Assembly: GCF_004011805.1 (NCBI RefSeq)
Contig: NZ_ML137200.1
Coordinates: 81,899-145,898, forward strand
DNA: 64,000 nt
DNA from: Piscinibacter defluvii
GTDB taxonomy: Bacteria > Pseudomonadota > Gammaproteobacteria > Burkholderiales > Burkholderiaceae_C
Reading direction: 5' to 3'
Shown here in pieces: positions 44,280 through 53,240 of the stretch; the stretch's first letter is position 1, and the number at the start of each line of letters is the position of its first letter. Under the pieces are notes generated by a model that saw only the letters and a program-made list of their open reading frames with translations, had not been told where the DNA came from and did not search any database. A program made the position numbers and the translations under genes.

Positions 44280-44924
44280 ATGGCCACCGACCCCGCCTCC
44301 CCCGACCGCGCCGACGTGCTGGTGCTGCTGGCCCACCCGCAGCTCGAGCATTCGCGCGCCAACCGCGCGATGGCCGAGGCGGCGCGCCGCGCCGGCGCGC
44401 GCATCGCGGTGCGCGACCTGTACGCGCTCTACCCGGACTACGCGATCGATGTCGAGGCCGAGCAGGCCGCGCTCGAGCCGGCGCGGCTGATCGTCTGGCA
44501 GCACCCGCTGCAGTGGTACCACATGCCGCCGCTGCTCAAGCTGTGGGTCGACGAGGTGCTCGCCTTCGGCTGGGCCTACGGGCCCGGCGGCACGGCGCTG
44601 CGCGGCAAGGACCTGTGGCTCGCGCTCAGCACCGGCGGGCCGGAGGCCTCGTACCGGCCCGAGGGCCACAACCGGCACTTCCTCGACGCCTTCCTGCCGC
44701 CCTACGAGCAGACCGCCATGTTGTGCGGGCTGCGCTTCCTGCCGCCGCTGGTGCTGCACGGCGCGCACCGCGCCGACGACGCGGCGCTGGCCGCGCACGC
44801 GGCGGTCTATGCGCAGCGCCTCGCGAGCTGGCCGGACTGGCCCGAGCTCGACCTGCTGCCGCCCTGCGTGCCCGCGGCCGTGCCCGCGTCGGCCCGCCCG
44901 ATGCTGGATCCGGAAACGGCCTGA
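44280..44924 (+). CDS. kefF: KefF-like NAD(P)H-quinone oxidoreductase
   Basis: A 214-residue flavodoxin-fold protein. The start VLVLLAHPQLEHSRANRAM and the active-site segment IVWQHPLQWYHMPPLLKLWVDEVLAFGWAYGPGG are typical of KefF/MdaB oxidoreductases. KefF binds and activates the KefC potassium efflux channel while reducing quinones and other electrophiles. The ATG at 44280 begins conserved-looking sequence. Its stop shares a base with the KefC start (TGATG), which supports the partnership. Confidence 0.92.
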   Translation: MATDPASPDRADVLVLLAHPQLEHSRANRAMAEAARRAGARIAVRDLYALYPDYAIDVEAEQAALEPARLIVWQHPLQWYHMPPLLKLWVDEVLAFGWAYGPGGTALRGKDLWLALSTGGPEASYRPEGHNRHFLDAFLPPYEQTAMLCGLRFLPPLVLHGAHRADDAALAAHAAVYAQRLASWPDWPELDLLPPCVPAAVPASARPMLDPETA

Positions 44925-46759
44925 TGGAACATTCCTCCTGGCTGGCCACCAGCTTGGTCTACCTCGCCGCGGCGGTGCTCGCGGTGCCGCTGTCCCGCGC
45001 CCTCGGCCTGGGTTCGATCATCGGCTACCTGGGCGCCGGCATCCTGATCGGGCCGTGGGGGCTCGGCCTCGTGACGGATGCGCAGGACATGCTGCACGTG
45101 GCCGAGTTCGGCGTCGTGCTGATGCTGTTCCTGGTCGGCCTGGAGCTCGAGCCGCGCCGGCTCTGGTCGATGCGCTACGCAGTGTTCGGCTGGGGCAGCG
45201 TGCAGCTGTTCGGCTCGGCCGCGGCGATGACCGGCGCCGCGGTGCTGCTGGGCATCGACTGGCGCGTGGCGCTGGTGGCCTCGCTCGGGCTGGCGATGTC
45301 CTCCACCGCGATCGGCCTGAACGTGCTGGCCGAGCGCAACCTGATGGCCACCGGCGGCGGCCAGGGCGTGCTCGGCGTGATGCTGCTGCAGGACGTGGCG
45401 GCCATCCCCATCCTCGCCTTCGTGCCGCTGCTGGCCGCCGGCGCCGCGCAGGCGCACGGCGACGGCTGGCTGGGCGCGGCCAAGGCGGCCGGCGTGGTGG
45501 CCGCCATCGTGCTCGGCGGGCGGCTGCTGCTGCGCCCGGCGCTGCGCTGGATCGCGCGCAGCGACACGCCGGAGATCTTCACCGCCGCGGCGCTGCTGCT
45601 GGTGGTGGCCACCGCGGCGCTGATGCAGTCGGTCGGCCTGTCGATGGCGCTGGGCGCCTTCCTGGCCGGCGTGCTGCTGGCCGAGAGCGAGTACCGGCGC
45701 CAGCTGGAGACCGACCTGGAGCCCTTCAAGGGCCTGCTGCTGGGCCTGTTCTTCATCGCGGTGGGCATGGGCATCGACTTCGCGGTGGTGTTCGGCGAGC
45801 CGCTGGCCATCGCCGCGCTGGTGGCCGGCTTCCTGGGGATCAAGGCCGGCGTGCTGTGGGCGATGGGGCGCGCCATGCCGATCCCGCCGGGCGAGCGCCC
45901 GCCCTTCCTGATCCTGCTGATGCAGGGCGGCGAGTTCGGCTTCGTGGTGTTCCAGGCCGCCGCCGGCGCCGGCGTGATCGACGCGCCCACCGCTTCGCGC
46001 CTGGTCGCCGCGGTGGCGATCTCGATGCTGCTGACGCCGCTGGTGCTGCTGCTGTCCGACCGCTTCTGGGCGCGCCGGCTGGCCGGCCGCACGCGCGTGA
46101 TGGAGGAGCTCAGCGAGCCGCAGGAGGCGCCGGTGATCATCGCCGGCTTCGGCCGCTACGGCCAGATCATCGGCCGCCTGCTCTACGCCAACGGCCTGGC
46201 CGCCACCGTGCTCGAGCACGATGCCGACCAGGTGGAAAGCGTGCGCCGCTTCGGCTGGCCGGTGTTCTACGGCGACGCGTCGCGGCTCGACCTGCTGCGC
46301 ACCGCCGGCGCGGCGCGGGCGCGTGTGTTCGTGCTGGCGATCGACGACGTCGAGCGCAGCATCGCCGTCGCGAAGCTGGTGCGCGAGCATTTCCCGCAGC
46401 TGCACATCGTCGCGCGGGCGCGCAACGTGACGCACTACTACGAGCTGCGCAACCTCGGCATCGAGCATGTCGAACGCGAGACGCTCGAATCGGCGCTGCT
46501 GTCGGCGCGCAGCGTGCTGGAGCAGCTCGGCTTCCAGCCGCACCAGGCGCGCACGCTGGCCTGGCGCTTCCGGCGCCACAACGTCGCGCTGGTCGAGGCG
46601 ATGCGCCCGCACCATGGCGACGAGGCCAAGCTGATCGCCATCGCCAAGCAGGGCCGCGCCCAGCTCGAGGAGCAGTTCGCGCGCGAGCGCGACGCGGCGC
46701 AGCGGCGCAGCGGGCGCGCCGGCTGGGTGGTGCCGGCCGGCGACGAAGGCGAACGGTGA
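44924..46759 (+). CDS. kefC: Glutathione-gated potassium efflux channel KefC
   Basis: A 611-residue CPA2 transporter. About 12 membrane helices fill residues 5-385 (IIGYLGAGILIGPWGLGLV, MLFLVGLELEPRRLW, GAFLAGVLLAESEYRRQLE). A cytoplasmic RCK/KTN domain follows from about 400 with the Rossmann turn IIAGFGRYGQIIGRLL and the conserved RRFGWPVFYGDASRLDLL. The family moves potassium out in exchange for protons when glutathione adducts build up, acidifying the cytoplasm to limit electrophile damage. Its last codons overlap the start of the ABC ATPase (GTGA). Confidence 0.94.
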   Translation: MEHSSWLATSLVYLAAAVLAVPLSRALGLGSIIGYLGAGILIGPWGLGLVTDAQDMLHVAEFGVVLMLFLVGLELEPRRLWSMRYAVFGWGSVQLFGSAAAMTGAAVLLGIDWRVALVASLGLAMSSTAIGLNVLAERNLMATGGGQGVLGVMLLQDVAAIPILAFVPLLAAGAAQAHGDGWLGAAKAAGVVAAIVLGGRLLLRPALRWIARSDTPEIFTAAALLLVVATAALMQSVGLSMALGAFLAGVLLAESEYRRQLETDLEPFKGLLLGLFFIAVGMGIDFAVVFGEPLAIAALVAGFLGIKAGVLWAMGRAMPIPPGERPPFLILLMQGGEFGFVVFQAAAGAGVIDAPTASRLVAAVAISMLLTPLVLLLSDRFWARRLAGRTRVMEELSEPQEAPVIIAGFGRYGQIIGRLLYANGLAATVLEHDADQVESVRRFGWPVFYGDASRLDLLRTAGAARARVFVLAIDDVERSIAVAKLVREHFPQLHIVARARNVTHYYELRNLGIEHVERETLESALLSARSVLEQLGFQPHQARTLAWRFRRHNVALVEAMRPHHGDEAKLIAIAKQGRAQLEEQFARERDAAQRRSGRAGWVVPAGDEGER

Positions 46760-47454
46760 CCGCACCGGCGATCGCGCTGGAGGGTCTGCGCTTCGCCTGG
46801 CCGCGCGACACGCGCGACTGCCTGGCGATCGATGCGCTGCAGGTCGCGGCGGGCGAACGCGTCTTCCTGCACGGCCCGAGCGGCTGCGGCAAGAGCACCC
46901 TGCTGGCGCTGCTGGCCGGTGTGCTGCTGCCGCGCGCCGGCACGCTGGCGGTGCTGGGCACCGAGTGGCGCACGCTGTCGGCGCCGCGGCGCGACGCCTT
47001 CCGCGCCGAGCACATCGGCGTGCTGTTCCAGCAGTTCAACCTGCTGCCCTGGCTGCCGGTGCTCGACAACGTGCTGCTCGGCTGCCGCTTCTCGCGCCGG
47101 CGCAGCATGCAGGCCGCGCATGCCGCGGGCACGCCGGCCGGGCACGCACGCACGCTGCTCGAGCGGGTCGGCATCGCACCCGCGCTGTGGCCGCGGCCGG
47201 CGCGCGAGCTCTCGGTGGGCCAGCAGCAGCGTGTGGCCGCGGCGCGCGCGCTGATCGGCCGGCCCGGCCTGGTGATCGCCGACGAGCCGACCTCGGCGCT
47301 CGACGCCGCGCTGCGCGACGGCTTCATGGCGCTGCTGCTGGCGGAATGCGCGGCGGCGCGCAGCACGCTGGTGTTCGTCAGCCACGACGAGCGCCTCGCG
47401 CCGCACTTCGACCGCACGCTGGCCTTGCCGGCGTTCAACGGAGCCGCCGCGTGA
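46756..47454 (+). CDS. ABC transporter ATPase (MacB/LolD type)
   Basis: A 232-residue ATPase starting at the GTG at 46756. Walker A is GPSGCGKST, the signature ELSVGQQQRVAAARAL, and Walker B LVIADEPTSALD. It lies in a GTGA overlap with kefC and overlaps the permease start likewise, so five genes from kefF appear to form one transcript. The closest context I recall is a zinc-repressed ABC locus in Pseudomonas (a LolD-like ATPase, permease and DUF3299 protein). Substrate is unknown. Confidence 0.92.
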   Translation: MTAPAIALEGLRFAWPRDTRDCLAIDALQVAAGERVFLHGPSGCGKSTLLALLAGVLLPRAGTLAVLGTEWRTLSAPRRDAFRAEHIGVLFQQFNLLPWLPVLDNVLLGCRFSRRRSMQAAHAAGTPAGHARTLLERVGIAPALWPRPARELSVGQQQRVAAARALIGRPGLVIADEPTSALDAALRDGFMALLLAECAAARSTLVFVSHDERLAPHFDRTLALPAFNGAAA

Positions 47455-48725
47455 GGGGCTTGACCTCGCTCGCCGCCGCCAGCGCCTGGAACCGGCGCGG
47501 CACGCTGGCGCTGGTGGCCGCGTCGATCGCGCTGGCCACGCTGCTGCTGCTGACGGTCGAGCGGGTGCGCCACGACGTGCGCGAGAACTTCTCGCGCGCG
47601 GTCAGCGGCACCGACCTGGTGGTCGGCGCGCGCACCGGTGCCGTGCAGCTGATGCTGTACGCGGTGTTCCACGTCGGCGGCGCCACCAGCAACATCCGCG
47701 TGCAGAGCCTGGAGGAGATCGCCCGCCAGCGCATGGTCGCCTGGGTGGTGCCGCTGTCGCTGGGCGACTCGCACCGCGGCTTCCCGGTGCTGGGCACCAC
47801 GCCGGCCTTCTTCGAGCACTTCCGCCACGGCGACCGCGAGCCGCTGCGACTGGCCGCCGGCCAGCCCTTCAGCGGCACCCTCGACGGCCTGTACGGCGCG
47901 GTGCTCGGCGCCGAGGTCGCGCGCACGCTCGGCCACGGCCTGGGTGCACACATCGTGCTCGCCCATGGCAGCGGCGGGCCGCTGGCGGCCGAGCATGCCG
48001 ACAAGCCCTTCACCGTGGTCGGCATCCTGGCGCCCACCGGCACGCCGGTGGACCGCACGGTGCACATCGACCTGAAGGCGCTCGAGGCGATCCACCTCGA
48101 CTGGAGCGGCGGCGCGCCGCTGCCGGGCCTGGCGATCCCGCCGGAGATGGCGCGCAAGTTCGACCTGCAGCCGAAGTCGGTGACGGCCGCGCTGGTCGGC
48201 CTGAAGAACCGGGCCGCGGTGTTCGCGGTGCAGCGCTTCGTCAACGGCTACGAGGGCGAGCCGCTCATGGCGGTGCTGCCCGGCGTGGCGCTGGACGAGC
48301 TGTGGGAGGTGGTGGGCGCCGGCGAGCGGGCCCTGCTGCTGCTGTCGGGGCTGGTCGCGCTGGTCAGCCTGGCCGGGCTGGTGGCCACCGTGCTGGCCGG
48401 GCTGAACGAGCGGCGCCGCGAGCTGGCGCTGCTGCGCGCCGTCGGCGCCGCGCCGCGCCACGTGATGCTGCTGCTGGCACTGGAGGGCACGCTGGTGACG
48501 CTCGCCGGCCTGGCCCTGGGGCTGCTGGCCAGCGTGATCCTGATCGCCACGCTCGGCCCCTGGGTGCAGGCACAGTACGGGCTGGCGCTGCGCCTGACGG
48601 CTCCGACCGCGGCGCAGTGGCAGTGGCTCGCCGCGGTGCTGGCCGCCGGCGTGCTGGCCAGCCTGGTGCCGGGCTGGCGCGCCTGGCGGCTCTCGCTGGC
48701 CGACGGGTTGTCTCCGAGGATCTGA
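47451..48725 (+). CDS. ABC transporter permease, FtsX/MacB type
   Basis: A 424-residue permease beginning at the GTG at 47451, overlapping the ATPase stop (GTGA). Four membrane helices are expected: one near residues 18-38 and three in the C-terminal half (LLLSGLVALVSLAGLVATVLAG, VTLAGLALGLLASVILIATL, AAVLAAGVLASLVPG). A large periplasmic region lies between. LNERRRELALLRAVGAAPRHV is the family's conserved cytoplasmic loop. It likely moves a lipid, lipoprotein or metal-linked substrate rather than importing solute. Confidence 0.92.
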   Translation: MRGLTSLAAASAWNRRGTLALVAASIALATLLLLTVERVRHDVRENFSRAVSGTDLVVGARTGAVQLMLYAVFHVGGATSNIRVQSLEEIARQRMVAWVVPLSLGDSHRGFPVLGTTPAFFEHFRHGDREPLRLAAGQPFSGTLDGLYGAVLGAEVARTLGHGLGAHIVLAHGSGGPLAAEHADKPFTVVGILAPTGTPVDRTVHIDLKALEAIHLDWSGGAPLPGLAIPPEMARKFDLQPKSVTAALVGLKNRAAVFAVQRFVNGYEGEPLMAVLPGVALDELWEVVGAGERALLLLSGLVALVSLAGLVATVLAGLNERRRELALLRAVGAAPRHVMLLLALEGTLVTLAGLALGLLASVILIATLGPWVQAQYGLALRLTAPTAAQWQWLAAVLAAGVLASLVPGWRAWRLSLADGLSPRI

Positions 48726-48727
48726 CG

Positions 48728-49276
48728 ATGAAGAAGCTGTTGTTCACCCTGCTGCTGGCCCTGACCGGTGCGACCGCGGCGCTGGCCCAGGCCGACAAGC
48801 CGCCGCCGCGCCCGGGTTTCGCCGAGATCACCTGGGACGACCTGGTGCCGGCCGACTGGGACCCGCTCAAGCAGTTCCAGGGCATGAACCTCGGCGCGCT
48901 CGGCGACGCCGACCCGCGTGCCCAGCAGATGCTCAAGAAGATGCGCGAGGTGTGGGACAACGCGCCGGTCAACGCCAAGATGGACGGCCGCAAGGTGCGC
49001 CTGCCCGGCTACGTGGTGCCGCTGGAGGAGAACGCGGCCGGGATGACCGAGTTCCTGCTGGTTCCCTACTTCGGCGCCTGCATCCACACCCCGCCGCCGC
49101 CGGCCAACCAGATCGTGCACGTGCTGCCGAAGGCCGGCACGAAGCTCAAGTCGATGGACGTGGTCTGGGTCGACGGCACGCTGAAGGCACAGCGCAGCGA
49201 CAGCGGCATGGGCGTCTCGGGCTACCGGCTCGACGCCGAGGCGGTGATCCCCTACGTCGAGAAGCCGGCGCGCTGA
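48728..49276 (+). CDS. DUF3299 periplasmic protein
   Basis: A 182-residue exported protein: signal peptide MKKLLFTLLLALTGATAALAQ, then the DUF3299 core (ITWDDLVPADWDPLKQF, VRLPGYVVPLEENAAGMTEFLLVPYFGACIHTPPPPANQIVHV). The core has one cysteine and conserved histidines (ACIHTPPPP), which could bind a metal. It starts two bases after the permease. In Pseudomonas aeruginosa a similar set (PA4063-PA4066 as I recall) is controlled by the zinc regulator Zur, with DUF3299 as one member, so a metal role is plausible. Confidence 0.88.
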   Translation: MKKLLFTLLLALTGATAALAQADKPPPRPGFAEITWDDLVPADWDPLKQFQGMNLGALGDADPRAQQMLKKMREVWDNAPVNAKMDGRKVRLPGYVVPLEENAAGMTEFLLVPYFGACIHTPPPPANQIVHVLPKAGTKLKSMDVVWVDGTLKAQRSDSGMGVSGYRLDAEAVIPYVEKPAR

Positions 49277-49314
49277 TTGGGGGCGCCTCTCCACCCCGGC
49301 GCACGGGCCCGGCC

Positions 49315-49320
49315 TAGCAT
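49315..49320 (+). promoter_or_regulatory. Candidate -10 element (TAGCAT) before the aldehyde dehydrogenase
   Basis: TAGCAT lies six bases before the ATG at 49327, the same spacing as the three GACAAT elements. It may mark another leaderless transcript. Confidence 0.3.
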
Positions 49321-49326
49321 CGCCGC

Positions 49327-50745
49327 ATGACCCCGCACGACATGCGCGACGAGCTGCTGCTGGCCTTCGAGCGCCAGCGCAGCGCCTTGAGCACCGACCC
49401 CTGCCCCGACTGGGGCGTGCGGGCCGACCGGCTGCGCCGCCTGCAGGCGCTGGTGGCCACGCACGAAGCCGCGATCGCTGCGGCGATCGACGCCGATTTC
49501 GGCGGCCGGCCAGCGATCGAGACCGAGCTGGCCGAGGTCTGGCCCTCGCTCGAGGAGCTGAAGTCGGCGCTGCGCCACGGACGGCGCTGGATGGCGCCGC
49601 GCCGCGCGCCGGTGGGCAAGTGGTTCCTGCCAGCCCGCGCCGAGATCCGGCCGCGGCCGCTGGGCGTGGTCGGCATCGTGGTGCCGTGGAACTACCCGCT
49701 CTACCTCGCCGTCGGCCCGCTGGCCGCCGCGCTCGCAGCCGGCAACCGCGTGCTGGTCAAGATGCCCGAGGCCACGCCGGGCTTCTCGGCGCTGTTCGCG
49801 CGCCTGGTGCGCGAGGCCTTCGCGCCGGAGGAACTGGCGGTGCTCGAGGGCGGCCCGGAGCTCGCCGCGGCGTTCAGCGCGCTGCCCTTCGACCACCTGC
49901 TGTTCACCGGCTCGACGGCAGTCGGCCGGCGCGTGATGGCCGCCGCCGCCGAGCACCTGACGCCGGTGACGCTCGAGCTGGGCGGCAAGTCGCCGGCCGT
50001 CATCACGCCCGGTTACCCGCTGGAGCATGCGGTGCAGCGCATCCTGGCCGGCAAGCTGCTGAACGCCGGCCAGACCTGCATCGCGCCGGACCATGTGCGC
50101 CTGCCGCGCGCGCTGCTGGGCGACTTCGTCGCGGCGGCCCGGCGCGAGGCCCAGCGCGGCTACCCGGGCGCGCTGGCGGATGCAAACCTGGCCAGCATCG
50201 TCAACGAGCGCCAGTACCGCCGCCTGGCCGGCTGGCGCGACGAGGCGCTGTCGCGCGGCGTGCGCATCGAGCCGCTGTTCGACGGGCCGCAGCAGGACGA
50301 CACGCGGCACCGCCTCGCCCCGCAGCTGCTGCTCGACCCGCCGGCCGACACGGCGGTGATGCACGAGGAGATCTTCGGCCCGCTGCTGCCGCTGGTGCCC
50401 TACGACCGGCTGGAGGACGCGATCGCCGCCGTGCAGGCCGGTCCGCGCCCGCTGGCGCTGTACTGGTTCGACCACGACCGCGCCCGCACCGACGCCGCGC
50501 TGCGCGCCCTGCCGGCCGGCGGCGTGACGGTCAACGACACGCTGCTGCACATCGCGCAGGAGAGCCTGCCCTTCGGCGGCGTGGGCGCCTCGGGCATGGG
50601 CCACTACCACGGCCGCTGGGGCTTCGACACCTTCAGCAAGCTGGTGCCGGTGTTCCGCCAGTCGCGCCTGAACGGCATGGCCTTGTTCCTGCCGCCCTAC
50701 GGTGCGACCATGCGGCGCCTGCTCGGGCTGATGAAGCGCTGGTGA
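49327..50745 (+). CDS. Coniferyl aldehyde dehydrogenase-like enzyme
   Basis: A 472-residue NAD(P)-dependent aldehyde dehydrogenase. The catalytic glutamate lies in TLELGGKSPAVI and the catalytic cysteine in NAGQTCIAPDHVRLP. VPWNYPLYLAVGPLAAALAAGNRVLVK and TGSTAVGRRVMAAAAEHLTPV are nucleotide-binding parts. Absence of the usual long N-terminal strand and the GYPL-type spacing match the shorter class 3 / coniferyl-aldehyde group. It would oxidise aromatic or fatty aldehydes to acids. No lignin-degradation genes are near. Confidence 0.88.
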   Translation: MTPHDMRDELLLAFERQRSALSTDPCPDWGVRADRLRRLQALVATHEAAIAAAIDADFGGRPAIETELAEVWPSLEELKSALRHGRRWMAPRRAPVGKWFLPARAEIRPRPLGVVGIVVPWNYPLYLAVGPLAAALAAGNRVLVKMPEATPGFSALFARLVREAFAPEELAVLEGGPELAAAFSALPFDHLLFTGSTAVGRRVMAAAAEHLTPVTLELGGKSPAVITPGYPLEHAVQRILAGKLLNAGQTCIAPDHVRLPRALLGDFVAAARREAQRGYPGALADANLASIVNERQYRRLAGWRDEALSRGVRIEPLFDGPQQDDTRHRLAPQLLLDPPADTAVMHEEIFGPLLPLVPYDRLEDAIAAVQAGPRPLALYWFDHDRARTDAALRALPAGGVTVNDTLLHIAQESLPFGGVGASGMGHYHGRWGFDTFSKLVPVFRQSRLNGMALFLPPYGATMRRLLGLMKRW

Positions 50746-50813
50746 GGGGCCGGCTGTCGAATTCCGCGCCACTGGTTCGTCGTGCCGGTAACCCCACGCC
50801 ACGGAGCGTCTGC

Positions 50814-51464
50814 ATGAGCCAGTTGAAGGTGAAGTCGTTCTCGGTCTCGCTCGACGGTTTCGGCGCCGGCCCCGACCAGGACCTGCAGAACCCGCTCGGC
50901 GTGGGCGGCCATGCGATGTTCGGCTGGGCCTTCGCGACTCGCACCTTCCGCACGATGTTCGGCCAGGAAGGCGGCTCGACCGGCATCGACGACGGCTTCG
51001 CGCGGCGCGGCTTCGAGAACGTCGGCGCCTGGATCCTCGGCCGCAACATGTTCGGCCCGGTGCGCGGCCCCTGGCCGGACGACCGCTGGCGCGGCTGGTG
51101 GGGCGACGAGCCGCCCTACCATGTGCCGGTGTTCGTGCTGACGCACCACGCGCGGCCCCCGCTCGAGATGCAGGGCGGCACGACCTTCCACTTCGTCACC
51201 GACGGCATCGAGGCCGCACTCGAGCGGGCCCGCGCGGCCGCGGGCGGGCGCGACGTGCGCCTGGGTGGCGGCGCCGCGACGATCCGCCAGTACCTGCGCG
51301 CCGGGCTGCTCGACGAGATGCACCTGGCCGTCGCGCCGGTGCTGATGGGCCGTGGCGAGCTGCTGCTGCACGGCATCGACCTGCCGGCGCTGGGCTGGCA
51401 GGTCGCCGAACACACGGCCGGCGAGAACGCGACCCACGTGGTGCTGGTGCGCCGGCCCCGCTGA
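50814..51464 (+). CDS. RibD C-terminal / dihydrofolate reductase-like protein
   Basis: A 216-residue protein with the RibD_C (DHFR-like) fold seen in many stress-associated reductases. It begins MSQLKVKSFSVSLDGFGAGPDQDLQNP; WILGRNMFGPVRGPW, THHARPPLEMQGGTTFHFVTDGIEAAL and GGGAATIRQYLRAGLLDEMHLAVAPVLMGRGE are typical. The NADPH-binding GG(G)A motif is present. It is not folA or ribD: the deaminase half is missing. The substrate is unknown. Confidence 0.88.
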   Translation: MSQLKVKSFSVSLDGFGAGPDQDLQNPLGVGGHAMFGWAFATRTFRTMFGQEGGSTGIDDGFARRGFENVGAWILGRNMFGPVRGPWPDDRWRGWWGDEPPYHVPVFVLTHHARPPLEMQGGTTFHFVTDGIEAALERARAAAGGRDVRLGGGAATIRQYLRAGLLDEMHLAVAPVLMGRGELLLHGIDLPALGWQVAEHTAGENATHVVLVRRPR

Positions 51465-51477
51465 CCAGGAGACCCTC

Positions 51478-52005
51478 ATGTTCAAGACGCTGCTGATCAT
51501 CGTCGTGGTTGCCGTGCTGGGCCTGCTCGGCTTCGCCGCCACGCGGCCGGACAGCTTCGCCCTGCAGCGCAGCACGACGATCGCTGCCCCGCCCGAGCGG
51601 GTGTTCGGGTTGATCAACGACCTGCACGGCTTCAACACCTGGAACCCCTGGGCCCTGAAGGACCCGACGACCAAGCTCAGCTACGAGGGCCCGGCCAGCG
51701 GCACCGGCGCGGCCTACAGCTGGACCGGCGAGAAGCTCGGCAGCGGCCGCATGCAGATCATCGAGTCCGTGCCCGGGCGCCTGGTGGCCGCGCGGCTCGA
51801 TTTCCGCGCGCCGATGGAGGCGACCAACCGGGTCGACTTCACCCTGCAGCCCGAGGGCAGCGGCACCCGCGTCACCTGGGCGATGAGCGGGGCGATGCCG
51901 TTCCTCTCCAAGCTGATGTCGGTGTTCGTCAGCATGGACGCGATGGTCGGCCCGGACTTCGAGGCCGGGCTCGCCAACCTGAAGGCCGCGGCGGAGAAGC
52001 CCTGA
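51478..52005 (+). CDS. SRPBCC-family (START-like) protein with a membrane anchor
   Basis: A 175-residue protein. A short hydrophobic N-terminus (MFKTLLIIVVVAVLGLLGFA) probably anchors it, followed by an SRPBCC ligand-binding domain (IAAPPERVFGLINDLHGFNTWNPWALKDPTTK). This is the polyketide cyclase/dehydrase-like group common in bacteria. The ligand is unknown. It ends directly against the convergent TauE/SafE gene. Confidence 0.88.
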   Translation: MFKTLLIIVVVAVLGLLGFAATRPDSFALQRSTTIAAPPERVFGLINDLHGFNTWNPWALKDPTTKLSYEGPASGTGAAYSWTGEKLGSGRMQIIESVPGRLVAARLDFRAPMEATNRVDFTLQPEGSGTRVTWAMSGAMPFLSKLMSVFVSMDAMVGPDFEAGLANLKAAAEKP

Positions 52006-52773
52006 TCAGCGCAGCCCGTCGACCAGCAGCTTCGCGCCGGTGAGGCCCATGCCGGCATAGGCGAGCCGGTAGAACCAGGCCGACGGGATGCGTTTCGTGG
52101 CCCAGATGCCCAGCCACACGCCGAGCGGCGCGAGCGGCAGCAGCACCAGCGAGGTGGCCATGTTGCGCAGGTCGATCAGGCCGAGGAAGGCGTACGGAAT
52201 CCACTTCGACAGGTTCACCGCGGCGAAGAACACCGCCATCGTCGCCGCGTAGGTGAGCGGCGGCAGCTTCAGCGGCAGCACGTAGGCGTTGATCGGCGGG
52301 CTGCCGGCGTGCGCCACGAAGCTGGTGAAGCCCGAGGCGATGCCGAGCACGAAGCCGGTGCGGCGCCCTGGCGGCGCGGCGTCGGCGCGCGGCGGGAACA
52401 GCAGCCGCTGGGCCAGGAACAGCAGCGTCAGCGCGCCCACCACGCCGGCCACGGTCTTGGTGCTGAGCACGCCGAAGGACAGCGTGCCGACCACGGTGCC
52501 GAGCAGCCCGGCCGGCAGCAGCAGCGCCAGCAGCGCGCGGTCGCAGGCGCGCCAGAGCTGCTGCAGCCCGGTGGCGTCCATCACCGCCAGCAGCGGCAGC
52601 ATGATCGCCGCGGCCTGCGGCACCGGCACGGTCAGCGCCATCAGCGGCACCGCCAGCGAGCCGAAGCCGCCCAGGAAGCCGCTCTTGGACAGGCCCATCA
52701 TCAGCACCGCCGGCACGGCGACGGCGTAGAAGGCCGCATCCGTGATCAGCGGCAGGTCGTTCCACGCGAGCAT
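52006..52773 (-). CDS. TauE/SafE-family membrane transporter
   Basis: A 255-residue integral membrane protein with about eight helices. The conserved pieces LMMGLSKSGFLGGFGSLAVPLMAL and GSPPINAYVLPLKLPP match the sulfite/organosulfonate exporter family. The family exports or imports sulfur- or carbon-containing anions. The gene shares a divergent control region with DUF1841 that carries a 14-base palindrome. Confidence 0.9.
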   Translation of the reverse strand: MLAWNDLPLITDAAFYAVAVPAVLMMGLSKSGFLGGFGSLAVPLMALTVPVPQAAAIMLPLLAVMDATGLQQLWRACDRALLALLLPAGLLGTVVGTLSFGVLSTKTVAGVVGALTLLFLAQRLLFPPRADAAPPGRRTGFVLGIASGFTSFVAHAGSPPINAYVLPLKLPPLTYAATMAVFFAAVNLSKWIPYAFLGLIDLRNMATSLVLLPLAPLGVWLGIWATKRIPSAWFYRLAYAGMGLTGAKLLVDGLR

Positions 52774-52794
52774 CCCCGTCCCTTCGTCGATCCG

Positions 52795-52808
52795 CCGACA
52801 ATTGTCGG
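52795..52808. promoter_or_regulatory. Perfect 14-base palindrome containing GACAAT on both strands
   Basis: CCGACAATTGTCGG lies between the divergent TauE/SafE and DUF1841 genes, ending at the base before the DUF1841 ATG (52809). Read on the plus strand it gives GACAAT six bases before that ATG; on the minus strand it gives a second GACAAT. The core resembles the palindromes at 12895 and 12939 but lacks the central base. It may be a shared promoter element or an operator. Confidence 0.45.
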
Positions 52809-53240
52809 ATGTTCGCCCCTTCCCAGAACGACGTGCGGCGCTTCTTCTGCGAGACGCTGCGCAAGCAGCGCGCCGCGCTGCCGCTCACCCCGATGGAGGC
52901 GCTGGCCGGCGACTGGATCGCCCAGCACCCCGAGTACCACGCCGAGCTCGCCGACCTGGACGCCGCGCTGGCCGCGGTCTACGAGGTCGAGGCCGGCCGC
53001 ACCAACCCCTTCCTGCACCTGTCGATGCACCTGACGATCAGCGAGCAGGTCTCCATCGACCAGCCGCGCGGCATCAAGCAGGCCTACGAGCTGCTGGCCG
53101 CCCGGCGCGGCTCGGCGCACGAGGCGCAGCACGAGGTGATGGAGTGCCTGGGCGAGATGATCTGGGCCTCGCAGCGCAGCGGGGCACCGCCCGACGGGCT
53201 GGCCTACCTCGACTGCGTCAGGCGGCGCGCGACGCGATAG
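52809..53240 (+). CDS. DUF1841 protein
   Basis: A 143-residue soluble protein of the DUF1841 family: MFAPSQNDVRRFFCETLRKQR, PLTPMEALAGDWIAQHPEYHAELAD, TNPFLHLSMHLTISEQVSIDQPRGI and EAQHEVMECLGEMIWASQRSG. The conserved histidines and glutamates suggest metal binding, but no role is known. The last 23 bases overlap the end of the convergent GGDEF-EAL gene. Confidence 0.9.
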   Translation: MFAPSQNDVRRFFCETLRKQRAALPLTPMEALAGDWIAQHPEYHAELADLDAALAAVYEVEAGRTNPFLHLSMHLTISEQVSIDQPRGIKQAYELLAARRGSAHEAQHEVMECLGEMIWASQRSGAPPDGLAYLDCVRRRATR

